A stretch of 52,447 bases of DNA. Origin: Oscillospiraceae bacterium. GTDB lineage: Bacteria; Bacillota; Clostridia; Oscillospirales; Ruminococcaceae. A model generated the notes under the pieces. The model saw only the letters and a program-made list of their open reading frames with translations. It did not search any database and was not told where the DNA came from. The stretch covers positions 1-52,447 of the forward strand of contig JAFZGF010000075.1 of assembly GCA_017555565.1 (NCBI GenBank). Direction: 5' to 3'. Shown here piece after piece: positions 16,112 to 26,100 of the stretch (the first letter of the stretch is position 1; every line of letters starts with the position of its first letter). The translations under genes and the position numbers were made by a program.

Positions 16112-16140
16112 ATCCTATAATATTTTTGCAAGAAAGTCAA
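16112..16140 (-). promoter_or_regulatory. Promoter of rex-hydrogenase
   Basis: Read on the minus strand, TTGACT (16140-16135) and TAGGAT (16117-16112) are 17 bp apart, about 50 bp before the rex start. The surrounding 16062-16294 gap is very AT-rich; I do not see a complete TTGTTAA-n6-TTAACAA Rex site. Confidence 0.6.
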
Positions 16141-16294
16141 CATTTTGCAAATGAATACTTTTAGAAATTTCGATATATTTTTTGTGTAATATGTACGTTT
16201 TGTAAAATTATGGTGATATTATTGTGAATAGTATTGTGTTGTGTAGCCGATATGTTAAAATAAAATTGATAGTATATTTTTAAGAGGTATATTT

Positions 16295-16954
16295 ATGGTT
16301 ACATATAATGAAATAAAAAACAACGAAGAAATAAAAACATATATCCGTATGGCTGATGAAACTATGAACAGCCTTAAATTTACAGAACACAGCTTTGCAC
16401 ACGTAGTGCGTACAGCAGATATGGTGGGCCAGATTCTTTCAAAACTGGGATACAGCCGGCGCACTGTGGAACTGGGGCAGATAGCTGGTTATATGCATGA
16501 TATCGGCAATGTTATAAACAGAGTTGACCACGCACAGTCCGGTGCTGTAATGGCTTTCAGACTGTTGGACAAAATGGGTATGGCGGCTGAAGAAACTGCA
16601 AAAATCATCTGTGCTATCGGTAACCATGACGAGCACACTGCATATCCTGTAAATGAGCTTGCCGCCGCACTTATAATAGCAGACAAAAGTGATGTGCGCC
16701 GCAGCCGTGTAAGAGCTAAGGCAGATATTGACATAGATATTCACGACAGAGTAAATTATGCAGTTGAAAAATCAAAACTGCAGATCGACCGGGATGAAAA
16801 GAAATTTATCCTGCATCTTACTGTAGATGAAAATATCAGCCCTATTTCAGAGTATTTTGAAATATTCCTTGGTCGTATGCTGCTGTGCCGCCGTGCTGCA
16901 GATTACTTTAAAATGACTTTTGAAGTGAACATCAATGGTTCAAGAGTTATGTAA
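16295..16954 (+). CDS. HD-domain phosphohydrolase-like protein
   Basis: The protein has 219 residues. The HD superfamily metal ligands are visible: H in EHSFAHVVR (about 32-38), HD in GYMHDIGN, and a later H in GNHDEHTAYP, with D in IADKSDVRRSR. Such proteins hydrolyse phosphate esters of nucleotides. The C-terminal part (about 140-219) is not recognisable. AAGAGG lies nine bases before the ATG. It is divergent from rex. The substrate cannot be told from sequence; similarity in layout to small HD hydrolases such as YfbR-like or cyclic-nucleotide enzymes is only general. Confidence 0.85.
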   Translation: MVTYNEIKNNEEIKTYIRMADETMNSLKFTEHSFAHVVRTADMVGQILSKLGYSRRTVELGQIAGYMHDIGNVINRVDHAQSGAVMAFRLLDKMGMAAEETAKIICAIGNHDEHTAYPVNELAAALIIADKSDVRRSRVRAKADIDIDIHDRVNYAVEKSKLQIDRDEKKFILHLTVDENISPISEYFEIFLGRMLLCRRAADYFKMTFEVNINGSRVM

Positions 16955-16960
16955 AAATTA

Positions 16961-16998
16961 AAACAGCCGAGACAGATGTCCCGGCTTTTTGTTTTTTT
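16961..16998. terminator. Terminator between HD gene and CDF transporter
   Basis: AGCCG (16965-16969) pairs with CGGCT (16982-16986), with GAC/GTC continuing inside after one mismatch. TTTTTGTTTTTTT follows on the right and an A-rich run lies on the left, so it can serve both convergent genes. Confidence 0.8.
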
Positions 16999-16999
16999 A

Positions 17000-18172
17000 T
17001 TAGATATATGCATGTTCCACTTTGACAACTGCGCGGTAATCGATTTCTTCAATTTCAGAAATATTGTGTTTTACCATTTCTGATACTTTCATGTCGCTGT
17101 GTTCAAAACCAAAAGGAACAACAATGTCAAAGATTACATTGGTGTGTGTAGGACCTTCCACAACTCTGAAATCGTGGATGGAAACATTTTCTCCGAAAAG
17201 CTGTGTCATTCTTTCGCTTACCATCATTCTCAGCATTGTAACTTTTTCGTCGTTTACTGCGATAGGGTCCATATGTATTGTAGCTATACAGTTCAGCTTC
17301 TGGGCAAGTTCTACTTCGATGTTGTCGATAACATCGTGAATTTCAAGAATATTGCCTTCGCTGTTTACTTCTGCGTGGAGAGTAATCATCAGTCTGCCTG
17401 GACCATAGTCGTGAACAACCAGGTCGTGGATACCTGTAACTTCCGGGTGGGCCAGAACAAGAGAGTAGATGGATTTTACCAGTTCTTCATCAGGTTTCTG
17501 TCCCAGCAGTGGACCGATGGTATCTTTGGCTGCTTCAATACCTGCGCGGAGAATAAGAACAGACACCAGCAGACCACACCAGCCATCTATAACAAAACCG
17601 GTGAAATGACCTACGACAGCTGCGGCAAGTACAACAGCAGTAGAAATACAGTCAGACATACAGTCTGCACCTGTGGCTTTCATTGCGGCAGAGTCGATTT
17701 TGTCACCGATGGAGTTGTTGTACAGCCCCATATAGAACTTTGTGGCAATGGATACAATAAGTATTACTGCTGAAATAATGCTGAATTCAACAGCCTGTGG
17801 ATGCAGGATTTTGTCGATTGAAGATGTTGCCAATTCATAACCCATAAGAAGAATGGCGATTGATACAGCCAGTCCTGACAGATATTCCATTCTGCCGTGA
17901 CCAAATGGGTGCTCAGGGTCAGGTTTCTGTCCTGCCAGTTTGAATCCCAGCAGAGTGATTACAGACGAACCGGCGTCTGACAGATTGTTGAAAGCATCTG
18001 CTGTGATGGAAACAGAATTGCTTATTGTGCCTGCAAAAAACTTGCCGGCAAACAGAAGTATGTTCAGTACGATACCCAGCATACTGCACAGTGTACCATA
18101 TGCACCACGCACAGCAGGGTCCTGCACGTTATTGCGGTCTTTTATAAAAATCTTGGCCAATGCATTTACCAC
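17000..18172 (-). CDS. Cation diffusion facilitator family transporter
   Basis: The protein has 390 residues and exports divalent cations such as Zn, Mn or Fe by proton antiport. Six membrane helices lie in residues 25-210. The metal-site aspartates are in SITADAFNNLSD and ATGADCMSDCIS, and HPFGHGRMEYL is the family's cytoplasmic loop. The C-terminal region is longer than usual. It holds one dimerisation domain (VTGIHDLVVHDYGPGRLMI) and a second related one (VSIHDFRVVEGPTHTNVIFD), a two-domain form seen in clostridial members. Start: GTG at 18172, because GGGAGG is eight bases upstream; the frame extends to a TTG at 18196 that overlaps that site. Confidence 0.92.
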   Translation of the reverse strand: MVNALAKIFIKDRNNVQDPAVRGAYGTLCSMLGIVLNILLFAGKFFAGTISNSVSITADAFNNLSDAGSSVITLLGFKLAGQKPDPEHPFGHGRMEYLSGLAVSIAILLMGYELATSSIDKILHPQAVEFSIISAVILIVSIATKFYMGLYNNSIGDKIDSAAMKATGADCMSDCISTAVVLAAAVVGHFTGFVIDGWCGLLVSVLILRAGIEAAKDTIGPLLGQKPDEELVKSIYSLVLAHPEVTGIHDLVVHDYGPGRLMITLHAEVNSEGNILEIHDVIDNIEVELAQKLNCIATIHMDPIAVNDEKVTMLRMMVSERMTQLFGENVSIHDFRVVEGPTHTNVIFDIVVPFGFEHSDMKVSEMVKHNISEIEEIDYRAVVKVEHAYI

Positions 18173-18251
18173 GATTCTTTCCTCCCAAATTTCCAAAATA
18201 TAACAATTATTATACTACAATAATCTTTTCGCCGCAATATTGTTAAAACAA

Positions 18252-18285
18252 AAAGCCGTTCCAAAAGGAACGGCTTTCTATATTG
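18252..18285. terminator. Terminator between CDF and fhs genes
   Basis: AAAGCCGTTCC (18252-18262) pairs perfectly with GGAACGGCTTT (18267-18277), loop AAAA. On the minus strand it lies right after the fhs stop and is followed by a T-run, so it ends fhs before the co-directional CDF gene. Confidence 0.88.
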
Positions 18286-18291
18286 TTTTGA

Positions 18292-19959
18292 TTAGAACAG
18301 ACCTGTGATTTTGCCGTCTTCATCGATGTCGATGTTCAGTGCGGCAGGGGATTTTGACAGGCCAGGCATTGTCATAATTTCACCCATAACAGCTACTACA
18401 AAGCCAGCACCTGCAGACAGACGCAGTTCTCTTACATTCATTGTGAAGCCTGATGGTGCGGCCAGCAGGTTTGCATTGTCAGAGAAGGAGTACTGTGTTT
18501 TTGCAATACATACAGGCAGTCTGTCATAGCCTGCAGCTTTCAGTGTTTTCAGCATTGTCTGTGCGCCTTTTGCAAATGTAACATTTTCAGCACCGTAGAT
18601 TTTTGTACATACAGCTTTGATTTTTTCGTCAACTGTCAGGTCAGCATCGTATGTGAAGTTGATTTCTGTTTCATCTTCCATAACAGCCAGCACTTTTTCA
18701 GCCAGCTGGAGACCGCCTTCGCCGCCTTTTGCAAATACTTCGCTCAGTGCGCATTCCACGCCCATAGCTTTGCAGTATTCATAAACTGTCTGTCTTTCAG
18801 CTTCTGTATCAGTTGGGAAGCTGTTCAGTGCAACTACGCAAGGCAGTTTGAAGTTGTTTTTGATGTTGTGGATATGTCTGCCAAGGTTTGCAAGACCAGT
18901 TGTCAGAGCTTCCACATTTTCGTTATTCAGTTCTGTTTTAGCTACGCCACCGTGATGTTTCAGCGCTCTGATTGTAGCAACGATAACAACAGCGTTTGGT
19001 GACAGACCGTTCATACGGCATTTGATATCCAGGAATTTTTCAGCACCCAGGTCAGCGCCAAAGCCTGCTTCTGTAACAACATATTCACCCAGCTTCATAG
19101 CCAGTTTTGTTGCAACTGCAGAGTTACAGCCGTGGGCAATGTTTGCAAATGGACCACCGTGGATAAGACAAGGTGTGTGTTCCAGTGTCTGTACAAGGTT
19201 AGGGTTGATGGCATCTTTCAGCAGGGAAGCCAGTGCGCCCTGTACACCCAGCTGACCAACTGTAACAGGTTCGTTGGCATATGTGTAGCCAAATACGATT
19301 TTTGACAGCCTTTCTTTAAGGTCTGCCAGGTCGGATGCCAGACAGAATACAGCCATAATTTCACTTGCAACTGTAATGTCAAAACCATCTTCTCTTGGTG
19401 TACCGTTGATTCTGCCGCCCAGACCATCTGTGATAAATCTCAGCTGTCTGTCGTTCATATCAACACAGCGTTTCCAAGTGATTCTTCTTGGGTCGATATT
19501 CAGCTGGTTGCCCTGATAGATGTGGTTGTCAATCAGTGCTGCCAGCAGGTTATTTGCAGCACCTATAGCATGGAGGTCACCTGTAAAATGAAGGTTGATA
19601 TCTTCCATTGGTACTACCTGTGAATAACCGCCGCCTGCGGCACCACCTTTAACACCAAAAACAGGGCCAAGGCTTGGTTCTCTCAGTGCCAGCACTACGT
19701 CTTTGCCCAGTCTTGCCAGACCGTCGCCCAGACCGATACTTGTTGTTGTTTTGCCTTCACCTGCAGGTGTTGGGCTGATAGCTGTAACCAGAATCAGTTT
19801 ACCTTTTCTGTCAGGCAGGTTTTTAACTTTGTTCAGGTCGATTTTTGCTTTGTAGTCACCGTAAAGGCTGATTTCTTTTCTTGAAAGTCCCAGCTTCTGT
19901 GCAACTTCTTCGATTGGCAGCATTTCGGCAGCCTGTGCGATTTCGATATCACTTCTCAT
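18292..19959 (-). CDS. fhs: Formate-tetrahydrofolate ligase
   Basis: The protein has 555 residues, the standard size. It makes 10-formyltetrahydrofolate from formate, THF and ATP, feeding purine synthesis and, in acetogens, the methyl branch of the Wood-Ljungdahl pathway. The nucleotide-binding loop [19 protein letters not shown] is at about 63-81. [21 protein letters not shown] is split here as EPSLGPVFG and [20 protein letters not shown], the enzyme's most conserved region. AAGGAGG lies nine bases before the ATG. It has its own promoter and terminator. With no other Wood-Ljungdahl genes nearby, an anabolic role is the safe reading. Confidence 0.97.
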   Translation of the reverse strand: MRSDIEIAQAAEMLPIEEVAQKLGLSRKEISLYGDYKAKIDLNKVKNLPDRKGKLILVTAISPTPAGEGKTTTSIGLGDGLARLGKDVVLALREPSLGPVFGVKGGAAGGGYSQVVPMEDINLHFTGDLHAIGAANNLLAALIDNHIYQGNQLNIDPRRITWKRCVDMNDRQLRFITDGLGGRINGTPREDGFDITVASEIMAVFCLASDLADLKERLSKIVFGYTYANEPVTVGQLGVQGALASLLKDAINPNLVQTLEHTPCLIHGGPFANIAHGCNSAVATKLAMKLGEYVVTEAGFGADLGAEKFLDIKCRMNGLSPNAVVIVATIRALKHHGGVAKTELNNENVEALTTGLANLGRHIHNIKNNFKLPCVVALNSFPTDTEAERQTVYEYCKAMGVECALSEVFAKGGEGGLQLAEKVLAVMEDETEINFTYDADLTVDEKIKAVCTKIYGAENVTFAKGAQTMLKTLKAAGYDRLPVCIAKTQYSFSDNANLLAAPSGFTMNVRELRLSAGAGFVVAVMGEIMTMPGLSKSPAALNIDIDEDGKITGLF

Positions 19960-20021
19960 TGGTGATTTCCTCCTTGTGATTAAAAATTACCTATCCGAAA
20001 TTACGGACCTTTAACATTATT

Positions 20022-20050
20022 ATTCTACCACCGGCAAAAATCATTGTAAA
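20022..20050 (-). promoter_or_regulatory. Promoter of fhs
   Basis: On the minus strand, TTTACA (20050-20045) and TAGAAT (20027-20022) are spaced by 17 bp, about 60 bp before the fhs start. A leader containing the short palindrome-like CCGTAATTTCGG follows. Confidence 0.55.
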
Positions 20051-20075
20051 GCAAGATTTATGTATATTTAATATA

Positions 20076-20105
20076 TTGTACAAAACAGTGAAATTATGGT
20101 ATAAT
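20076..20105 (+). promoter_or_regulatory. Promoter of the cysteine desulfurase operon
   Basis: TTGTAC (20076-20081) and a perfect TATAAT (20100-20105) are 18 bp apart. The transcript would have a leader of about 100 bases before the start at 20214; I see no known riboswitch in it. Confidence 0.6.
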
Positions 20106-20213
20106 TCATTAGATAGTATCTTCATTTTTAATATAGACTTTTTTATAGAAAAAAAGCCAGAAAATACAGTTTACATTGAAACATAAATAAATTTATAACA
20201 AAGGGGTACAAAT

Positions 20214-21350
20214 ATGATTTATCTTGACAATGCTGCCACCACCCCTGTAAACCCACAGGTTGCACAGGTGATTTATGAAAGCATGCAGAATTCCTTTGCA
20301 AATCCATCATCACTTTACTCTCGGGGTGCTACATCTGAAATTGAGATGAACAAAGCCCGTGGCTTTATCGCAGGCTGTATCGGTGCAAAAGACAAAGAGC
20401 TTTATTTCACATCCTGCGCCAGCGAAAGCAACAATATTGCTATTTATGGCCTTGCACTTGCAAGAAAAAACTGGGGTAAAAAAATAATTACAACAGGCTA
20501 TGAACACCCTGCTGTGCGCCAGCCATATGAAAATCTGGCAGAAATGGGTTTTGAAACAGTGCTTATCGACCCTGACAAAAACGGCATCGTGGACGAAAAT
20601 GCCATTGTTGATGCAGTTGACAGCAAAACCTGCCTTGTAACACTTATCCACGTAAACAACGAAACTGGTGCAAAGCTGGATATCGAAAGACTGGCAAACA
20701 GAATAAAGGAAAAAAATCCACGCTGTGCAATCCATATTGATGCTGTGCAGAGTTTTATGAAATTCCCTCTGGATGTAAAGAAACTCAAGATTGAAAGTCT
20801 TTCTTTCTCTGCCCATAAAATCAATGGACCAAAAGGCATTGGCGGTCTGTATCTTAAACAGGGTACAAACATCAAGCCTGTTTTTGTAGGCGGCGGTCAG
20901 GAAAGCGGTCTGCGTGCCGGTACAGAAAATATCCACTATATCCAGGGCCTTGCAAAAGCCTGCGAAATACTTAAACCAAACCTTATCCGCAACCTTCAGC
21001 ACTATGCAAAACTGCGCACACAGCTGCTGGACGGTCTGAAAGCATTTGACAATGTGGTGGTAAACAGTCCTGAAAGCGCCGCTCCATACACAGTAAACTT
21101 CTCCTTTGTTGGCTACCGCAGTGAAACACTGCTCCATTTCCTTGACAGCAAGGGTATCTGTGTATCATCCGGTTCAGCCTGCTCCAAAGGCAGTGCCAGC
21201 CATACCCTTACAGTTATGAAACTGCCACACGACAGAATAGACAGCTCTGTGCGCGTTTCTTTCGGCGTTCAGAACACAGAAGAAGATGTAGTGGCATTAC
21301 TCACAGCACTTAAAGAAGCAACAGAAAAATTACAGAAGGTGAAAAGATAA
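20214..21350 (+). CDS. iscS: Cysteine desulfurase (NifS/IscS family)
   Basis: The protein has 378 residues and is a PLP enzyme that takes sulfur from cysteine as an enzyme-bound persulfide. YLDNAATTPVNPQV at the N-terminus, HVNNETGA, the PLP lysine K202 in SFSAHKINGPKG and the active cysteine C323 in SGSACSKGS are all present. The following gene, two bases downstream, is thiI. That pairing is typical of a desulfurase delivering sulfur for 4-thiouridine in tRNA, rather than for nitrogenase, as with B. subtilis nifZ-thiI. AGGGG lies nine bases before the ATG. Confidence 0.95.
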   Translation: MIYLDNAATTPVNPQVAQVIYESMQNSFANPSSLYSRGATSEIEMNKARGFIAGCIGAKDKELYFTSCASESNNIAIYGLALARKNWGKKIITTGYEHPAVRQPYENLAEMGFETVLIDPDKNGIVDENAIVDAVDSKTCLVTLIHVNNETGAKLDIERLANRIKEKNPRCAIHIDAVQSFMKFPLDVKKLKIESLSFSAHKINGPKGIGGLYLKQGTNIKPVFVGGGQESGLRAGTENIHYIQGLAKACEILKPNLIRNLQHYAKLRTQLLDGLKAFDNVVVNSPESAAPYTVNFSFVGYRSETLLHFLDSKGICVSSGSACSKGSASHTLTVMKLPHDRIDSSVRVSFGVQNTEEDVVALLTALKEATEKLQKVKR

Positions 21351-21351
21351 T

Positions 21352-22536
21352 ATGAAACAGATTATTATGTGTTATCTGGGCGAAATGGCATTGAAAGGAT
21401 TGAACAAATCCACATTTGAAGCCCAGCTGATGAAAACAATAAGAAACAGACTGAAAAACCTCGGTCAGTTCAAAATCTATAAAGCACAGTCCACATTTTA
21501 CATTGAAGCCGAGGACGAATACAGCGACATCGATGCAGCATTTGAAAAAGTGAAAAAAGTTTTCGGTATCGCCGCAGTTTCAAAAGCTGTTGTAACTGAA
21601 AAGAACTTTGACAAAATTGCAGAAATGGCACCAATCTATCTGGAAGATGCGCTGAAAAATGCCAGAACTTTCAAAGTAACGGCAAAACGCAGTGACAAAT
21701 CTTTCCCAATGGGCTCACTGGAAATCTCCCGTGAAGTAGGGGCGGCTATCCTGCGCAAATTCCACCATCTTAAAGTAGATGTGCATAACCCACAGGTTAC
21801 AGTTATGGTAGAAATCCGTGACTTCGGTGCATATATCCACGAAGCAAAACAGCCTGGCGCAGGCGGTATGCCTGTTTCCACATCCGGCAAAGGTGCGCTT
21901 ATGCTGTCCGGTGGTATCGACAGCCCGGTTGCCGCATATATGATGGCAAAACGCGGTATGTCCATTATGTCTGTTCACTTTGCATCTCCACCATACACAT
22001 CCGACAGAGCAAGACACAAAGTTATCACTCTGGCTGAAAAACTTACAGACTACACAGGGGATATGAACCTGTTTATTGTACCATTTACAGAAGTGCAGGA
22101 ATACATCCGTGACAACGGCGTGGCAGAACTGTTCACTATCCTTATGCGCCGCAGTATGATGCGTATCACAGAAAAACTGTCTCGCAAGTTCGGTGCATCT
22201 GCAATCATCACAGGTGAAAGCCTTGGTCAGGTTGCCAGCCAGACAATGGCGGCCATCACAGCTACAAACGCCAGCGTTGATATGCCAATCTTCCGTCCTG
22301 TAATCGGTATGGACAAAACAGAAATCACAGAAATCGCCCGCAAGATAGATACATTTGAAACATCTATCCTGCCATATGAAGACTGCTGTACAATCTTTAC
22401 ACCACCTCATCCAAAGACAAAACCATCTCTGGAAGAAGTAATCAATGCAGAAACAGCAATGGGCCTGGAAAAACTGTTTGAACTGGAACAGCTGGCAGCA
22501 GACGAAGCAGAAAAACTGCGCATCAATGTACAGTAA
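21352..22536 (+). CDS. thiI: tRNA 4-thiouridine synthase ThiI
   Basis: The protein has 394 residues. It adenylates U8 of tRNA and, with sulfur from the desulfurase encoded just upstream, makes 4-thiouridine. Domains are an N-terminal ferredoxin-like region, a THUMP domain (about 60-165) and a PP-loop ATPase with SGGIDSPVAAYMMAKRG (about 185-201). TGESLGQVASQTM and YEDCCTIFTPPHP follow. It has no C-terminal rhodanese domain, so it is the short form found in Firmicutes, where sulfur passes through the core. GAAGG lies before the ATG, inside the end of the previous gene. Confidence 0.96.
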   Translation: MKQIIMCYLGEMALKGLNKSTFEAQLMKTIRNRLKNLGQFKIYKAQSTFYIEAEDEYSDIDAAFEKVKKVFGIAAVSKAVVTEKNFDKIAEMAPIYLEDALKNARTFKVTAKRSDKSFPMGSLEISREVGAAILRKFHHLKVDVHNPQVTVMVEIRDFGAYIHEAKQPGAGGMPVSTSGKGALMLSGGIDSPVAAYMMAKRGMSIMSVHFASPPYTSDRARHKVITLAEKLTDYTGDMNLFIVPFTEVQEYIRDNGVAELFTILMRRSMMRITEKLSRKFGASAIITGESLGQVASQTMAAITATNASVDMPIFRPVIGMDKTEITEIARKIDTFETSILPYEDCCTIFTPPHPKTKPSLEEVINAETAMGLEKLFELEQLAADEAEKLRINVQ

Positions 22537-22572
22537 CTGACGTTTAACAAACTTTGATAACGAGGTGATTTT

Positions 22573-23127
22573 ATGCCACGAACTTTTCTTATTGCAGACA
22601 CACATCTTGGTGATGATGTTATAATCAAACTTGAACACAGACCTTTCAAAAACGCAAAAGAACAGACAGATTCCATCGTGAAAAACTGGAACAGCGTTGT
22701 AAAGGAAGATGATATAGTTTATGTTGTGGGGGATTTTCTGCATATAGGCTGTGACAAATACCATATGCGGCAGGCAAAGAAATTAAACGGCATAAAATAT
22801 CTTATCCGTGGCAACCACGATAGTGAAAATGACGAATTTTACGTAAAAGAATGTGGATTTGCCAAGGTTTATGACCATCCAATAATTGTTGATGAATTCT
22901 GGATTTTCTCCCACCAGCCTATGTACATCAACAAATATTTCCCTTATGCAAATATTTTTGGCCATGTTCACGACAACCCGTCATATTCCACATTCAGCTC
23001 CAGACACTATTGTATCTGTGTGGAAAGAACAGATTATTCTCCAATTGCTTTTTCTGATGTGAAATCAACTGTGCTGGAAGAAGACCGCAAGGCACGTATG
23101 GCGGCAGAAGCAGAATACGGTGAATAA
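22573..23127 (+). CDS. Small metallophosphoesterase
   Basis: The protein has 184 residues and contains all five calcineurin-like phosphoesterase motifs: IADTHLGDD, VGDFLH, IRGNHDSE, SHQPMY and FGHVHDNPS. It should bind two metal ions and hydrolyse a phosphoester. The short size resembles the YfcE/MJ0936 class, but substrate is not evident. GAGGTG lies seven bases before the ATG. It sits between thiI and the CinA fusion, all rightward and with gaps under 75 bp, so co-transcription is possible. Confidence 0.9.
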   Translation: MPRTFLIADTHLGDDVIIKLEHRPFKNAKEQTDSIVKNWNSVVKEDDIVYVVGDFLHIGCDKYHMRQAKKLNGIKYLIRGNHDSENDEFYVKECGFAKVYDHPIIVDEFWIFSHQPMYINKYFPYANIFGHVHDNPSYSTFSSRHYCICVERTDYSPIAFSDVKSTVLEEDRKARMAAEAEYGE

Positions 23128-23198
23128 ACCATTTGATAAAATTTTAATTGAGCTTTTTATAATCATATCCAAATACTCTGAAAAAAGAGGTGAAAATA

Positions 23199-26100
23199 TT
23201 GCGAGCAGAAATAATCTGTGTAGGCACAGAACTGTTGCTGGGTGATATTGTAAATACCAATGCCCAGTATATAGCACAGCGTCTGTCTTCCCTTGGTATA
23301 TCGGTCTACAATCAGCAGGTTGTAGGTGATAATCCTGACCGTCTGCGCCAGGCTGCACAGCTGGCAAAAGACCGCAGTGACATAGTTATTTATACAGGCG
23401 GTCTTGGACCTACTGATGACGACCTTACCAAACAGACAGTGGCTTCAGTGTACAACGATACTCTGGAATTCAACCAGAAAATCTGTGATGACATCCAGGG
23501 ATACTTTACCACTATCGGCCGTACAATGACTGAAAATAATAAAAAGCAGGCATATGTACCAGTAAAGGGACGTTTTATCGAAAACAACTACGGCACAGCC
23601 CCAGGCATAATGTTTATTGACGGCGAAAAAATGGCTGTTCTTATGCCTGGTGTTCCACGCGAAATGAAGCCGATGATGGACAACAGCGTTATGCCGATGC
23701 TGTCAAAGCTGGTAAAAGGCATTATTGTTTCCCGCTATGTGCGAGTTATAGGTGTTGGCGAGTCTGCCCTTGAAGAAAAGGTGGCTGTCCTTTTGGGAAA
23801 TGACAATCCTACAGCGGCTCTTTATGCCAAAGAAGGCGAAGTTACCATTCGTCTTACAGCCCACGCTGAAGACAGAGTTGCAGCCAACGAAATGCTGGAC
23901 AAGCTGTATTCCAAGCTTGACAGTCTTATCCATAACAATATCTACGGCGTTGATGTGGACAATATCGAAACGGTACTTGTAAACAAGCTGATAGCTGACA
24001 AAAAGACAGTTGCCACAGCTGAAAGCTGTACAGGCGGCGGTCTGTCTGCCCGCATCACATCTGTTCCAGGTGCTTCTTCAGTGTTCTCTCTTGGTGTATG
24101 CACCTATTCTGACGAACAGAAACAGAAAGTTCTTGGTGTTAACCCAGAAGATCTGGACATCTACACAGCGGTATCTTCACCGGTTGTTACACAGATGGCC
24201 CAGGGTATCCGTGCACGCAGTGGTGCTGACTATGCTATTGCGACCACAGGCTATGCAGGCCCGGGGGGCGGTACCCCGCAGGAACCTGTAGGTACAGTTT
24301 ATATTGCTGTAGCCACAGAAGATAAAACATTTGTGAAAAAATGCTCATTCTCTGGAGACAGAGCAAGAATTACACACCTTGCCTGCCAGAATGCATTTGA
24401 TTTGCTCAGATGCGTTGTTTACAACCTGCATTGCGAAGGTGTCCGCATTATAGATATGACAGAAAATACATATGAACCAGAAGATGACCAGCCAAAGAAA
24501 AAAGGCGGCTGCCTTAAATTCTTCCTTACATCTTTCCTGCTGGTACTGGTATCTATCGGTATTGCCGCAGGTTATCTGTGGTTTAAATATGACGGCAACC
24601 TGCAGTTGCCTGCAATTGACCTGCCTGCAGTCACACAGAATGTAACAGATAAGGTAACAGATTTTATTCAGGGTATATTAGCCAAAAAGCCTGCCGATGT
24701 CAGCGCTTTGCTTTCCGAAAGGCAGACACAGGATTTTTTTTCACAAGGTTTTGAGAAACAGACAGTAAAAATGGTAGCTGACCTTCACTCTCAAAACCAG
24801 AATATGGAAGGTTGGCTCACTTTTAAAAATTCAAAGCAGGAATATCCGGTGTTTTCTTCTGTAAACACCTTGAGCGATGGTATGGAAATCTATGCTATGC
24901 CATCAGGCTATATTCCCGATTATAAATTCATCTCTGGCTTTGACGCAGACAATATGTTTGATCTGACAGATATCAATACTGTCCGATTGAATTCATCATT
25001 TGTTTTGTTTGACAGCCAGGGATATAAAGAATATCAGATTTTTGCCGTTTCCACATTTTCCGGCCGGGAGCTGGAGGCAATGGCTGATATCCAGGACAGA
25101 CAGGAATATATTGTTCAGATACGTGCCCGCAGTCTGTATGATGTGGACGTTGTGGTAAAGGAAACCGCTCCTATGTATGCTCTTGTGCAAAATCTGGGAG
25201 ATGACAGATACATAGTTGCGTTCTCAGTGGAAAGTACAGCAAATGTTTTCCCAAGTGTGGATATAAAAACACTTACACTGTATTCTGACTGGTATATGGC
25301 AGAAAAAGGTCTCACTGATGAAATGGCAGTGGATGCCCTGCTTTATGCCCAGGAAGTTTTTGACAGAGATAACTGGAACAGTCTTAGTCTTGAAGAACTG
25401 TTGGCTACTTCACATATTTCCGCTGTAACTATCACCAGCGATATGTTTAACTCATCGTCTAAAATTACTTCATCCTCAAAAGTGATTTCTTCTTCAAAAC
25501 GGCAGTCATCCTCTGTGGCAGGTTCTTCCTCACAGTCGGTTTCTTCATCAAAAGTTATTTCTTCAGTACCACAGTCATCTTCAGCACCTGCATCATCTTC
25601 ACAGGTTGTATCTTCTACCCCTGTGTCATCTGCGGTGTCTTCTGAAAACATAGCATCATCTGCTGTATCTTCACAGCAGTCCTCTCCATCTGAAGAAGCT
25701 ACACCTACACCGACTCCTACTCCTACACCAACTCCTACACCAACACCTGAAATCACAGAAGAAATTCTCACTGTTACAATGAACGGTCAGGTGGTGTCTG
25801 GCCCTGCGTCACAGATACTCAGTCAGATTGTTGCCATTGAAATGACATCCAGCTGGAATGTTGAGGCTCTCAAAGCCCAGGCTGTTGCCGCTCATACATA
25901 TCTTGAGTATCAGTACAACAACGGTGTTGCAGCACCAGCTGTGGCTGGCCGCACAAGCCCAAGCCAGCGAGTAGTAAATGCTGTAAGTCAGGTTTCAGAC
26001 CTTATTATGACTGTTGGTGGTCGTGCGGTATATTCACCATATTTTGCATCCTGTGCAGGATATACCAACCCTGCAGGTCAGACCTGGGGTACACACCACT

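Noticed and set aside
19960-20021. Riboswitch in the fhs leader
   Set aside because: The leader has a short dyad only; I could not find the conserved core of a tetrahydrofolate riboswitch.
20310-21137. 275-codon minus-strand frame
   Set aside because: It is antisense to the cysteine desulfurase gene, which has all PLP motifs.
21715-22764. 349-codon minus-strand frame
   Set aside because: It is antisense to thiI and the phosphoesterase and full of Cys and Phe; no ribosome binding site.
25698-25749. CRISPR-like tandem repeat
   Set aside because: Units are too short, have no spacers and encode Thr-Pro in frame.
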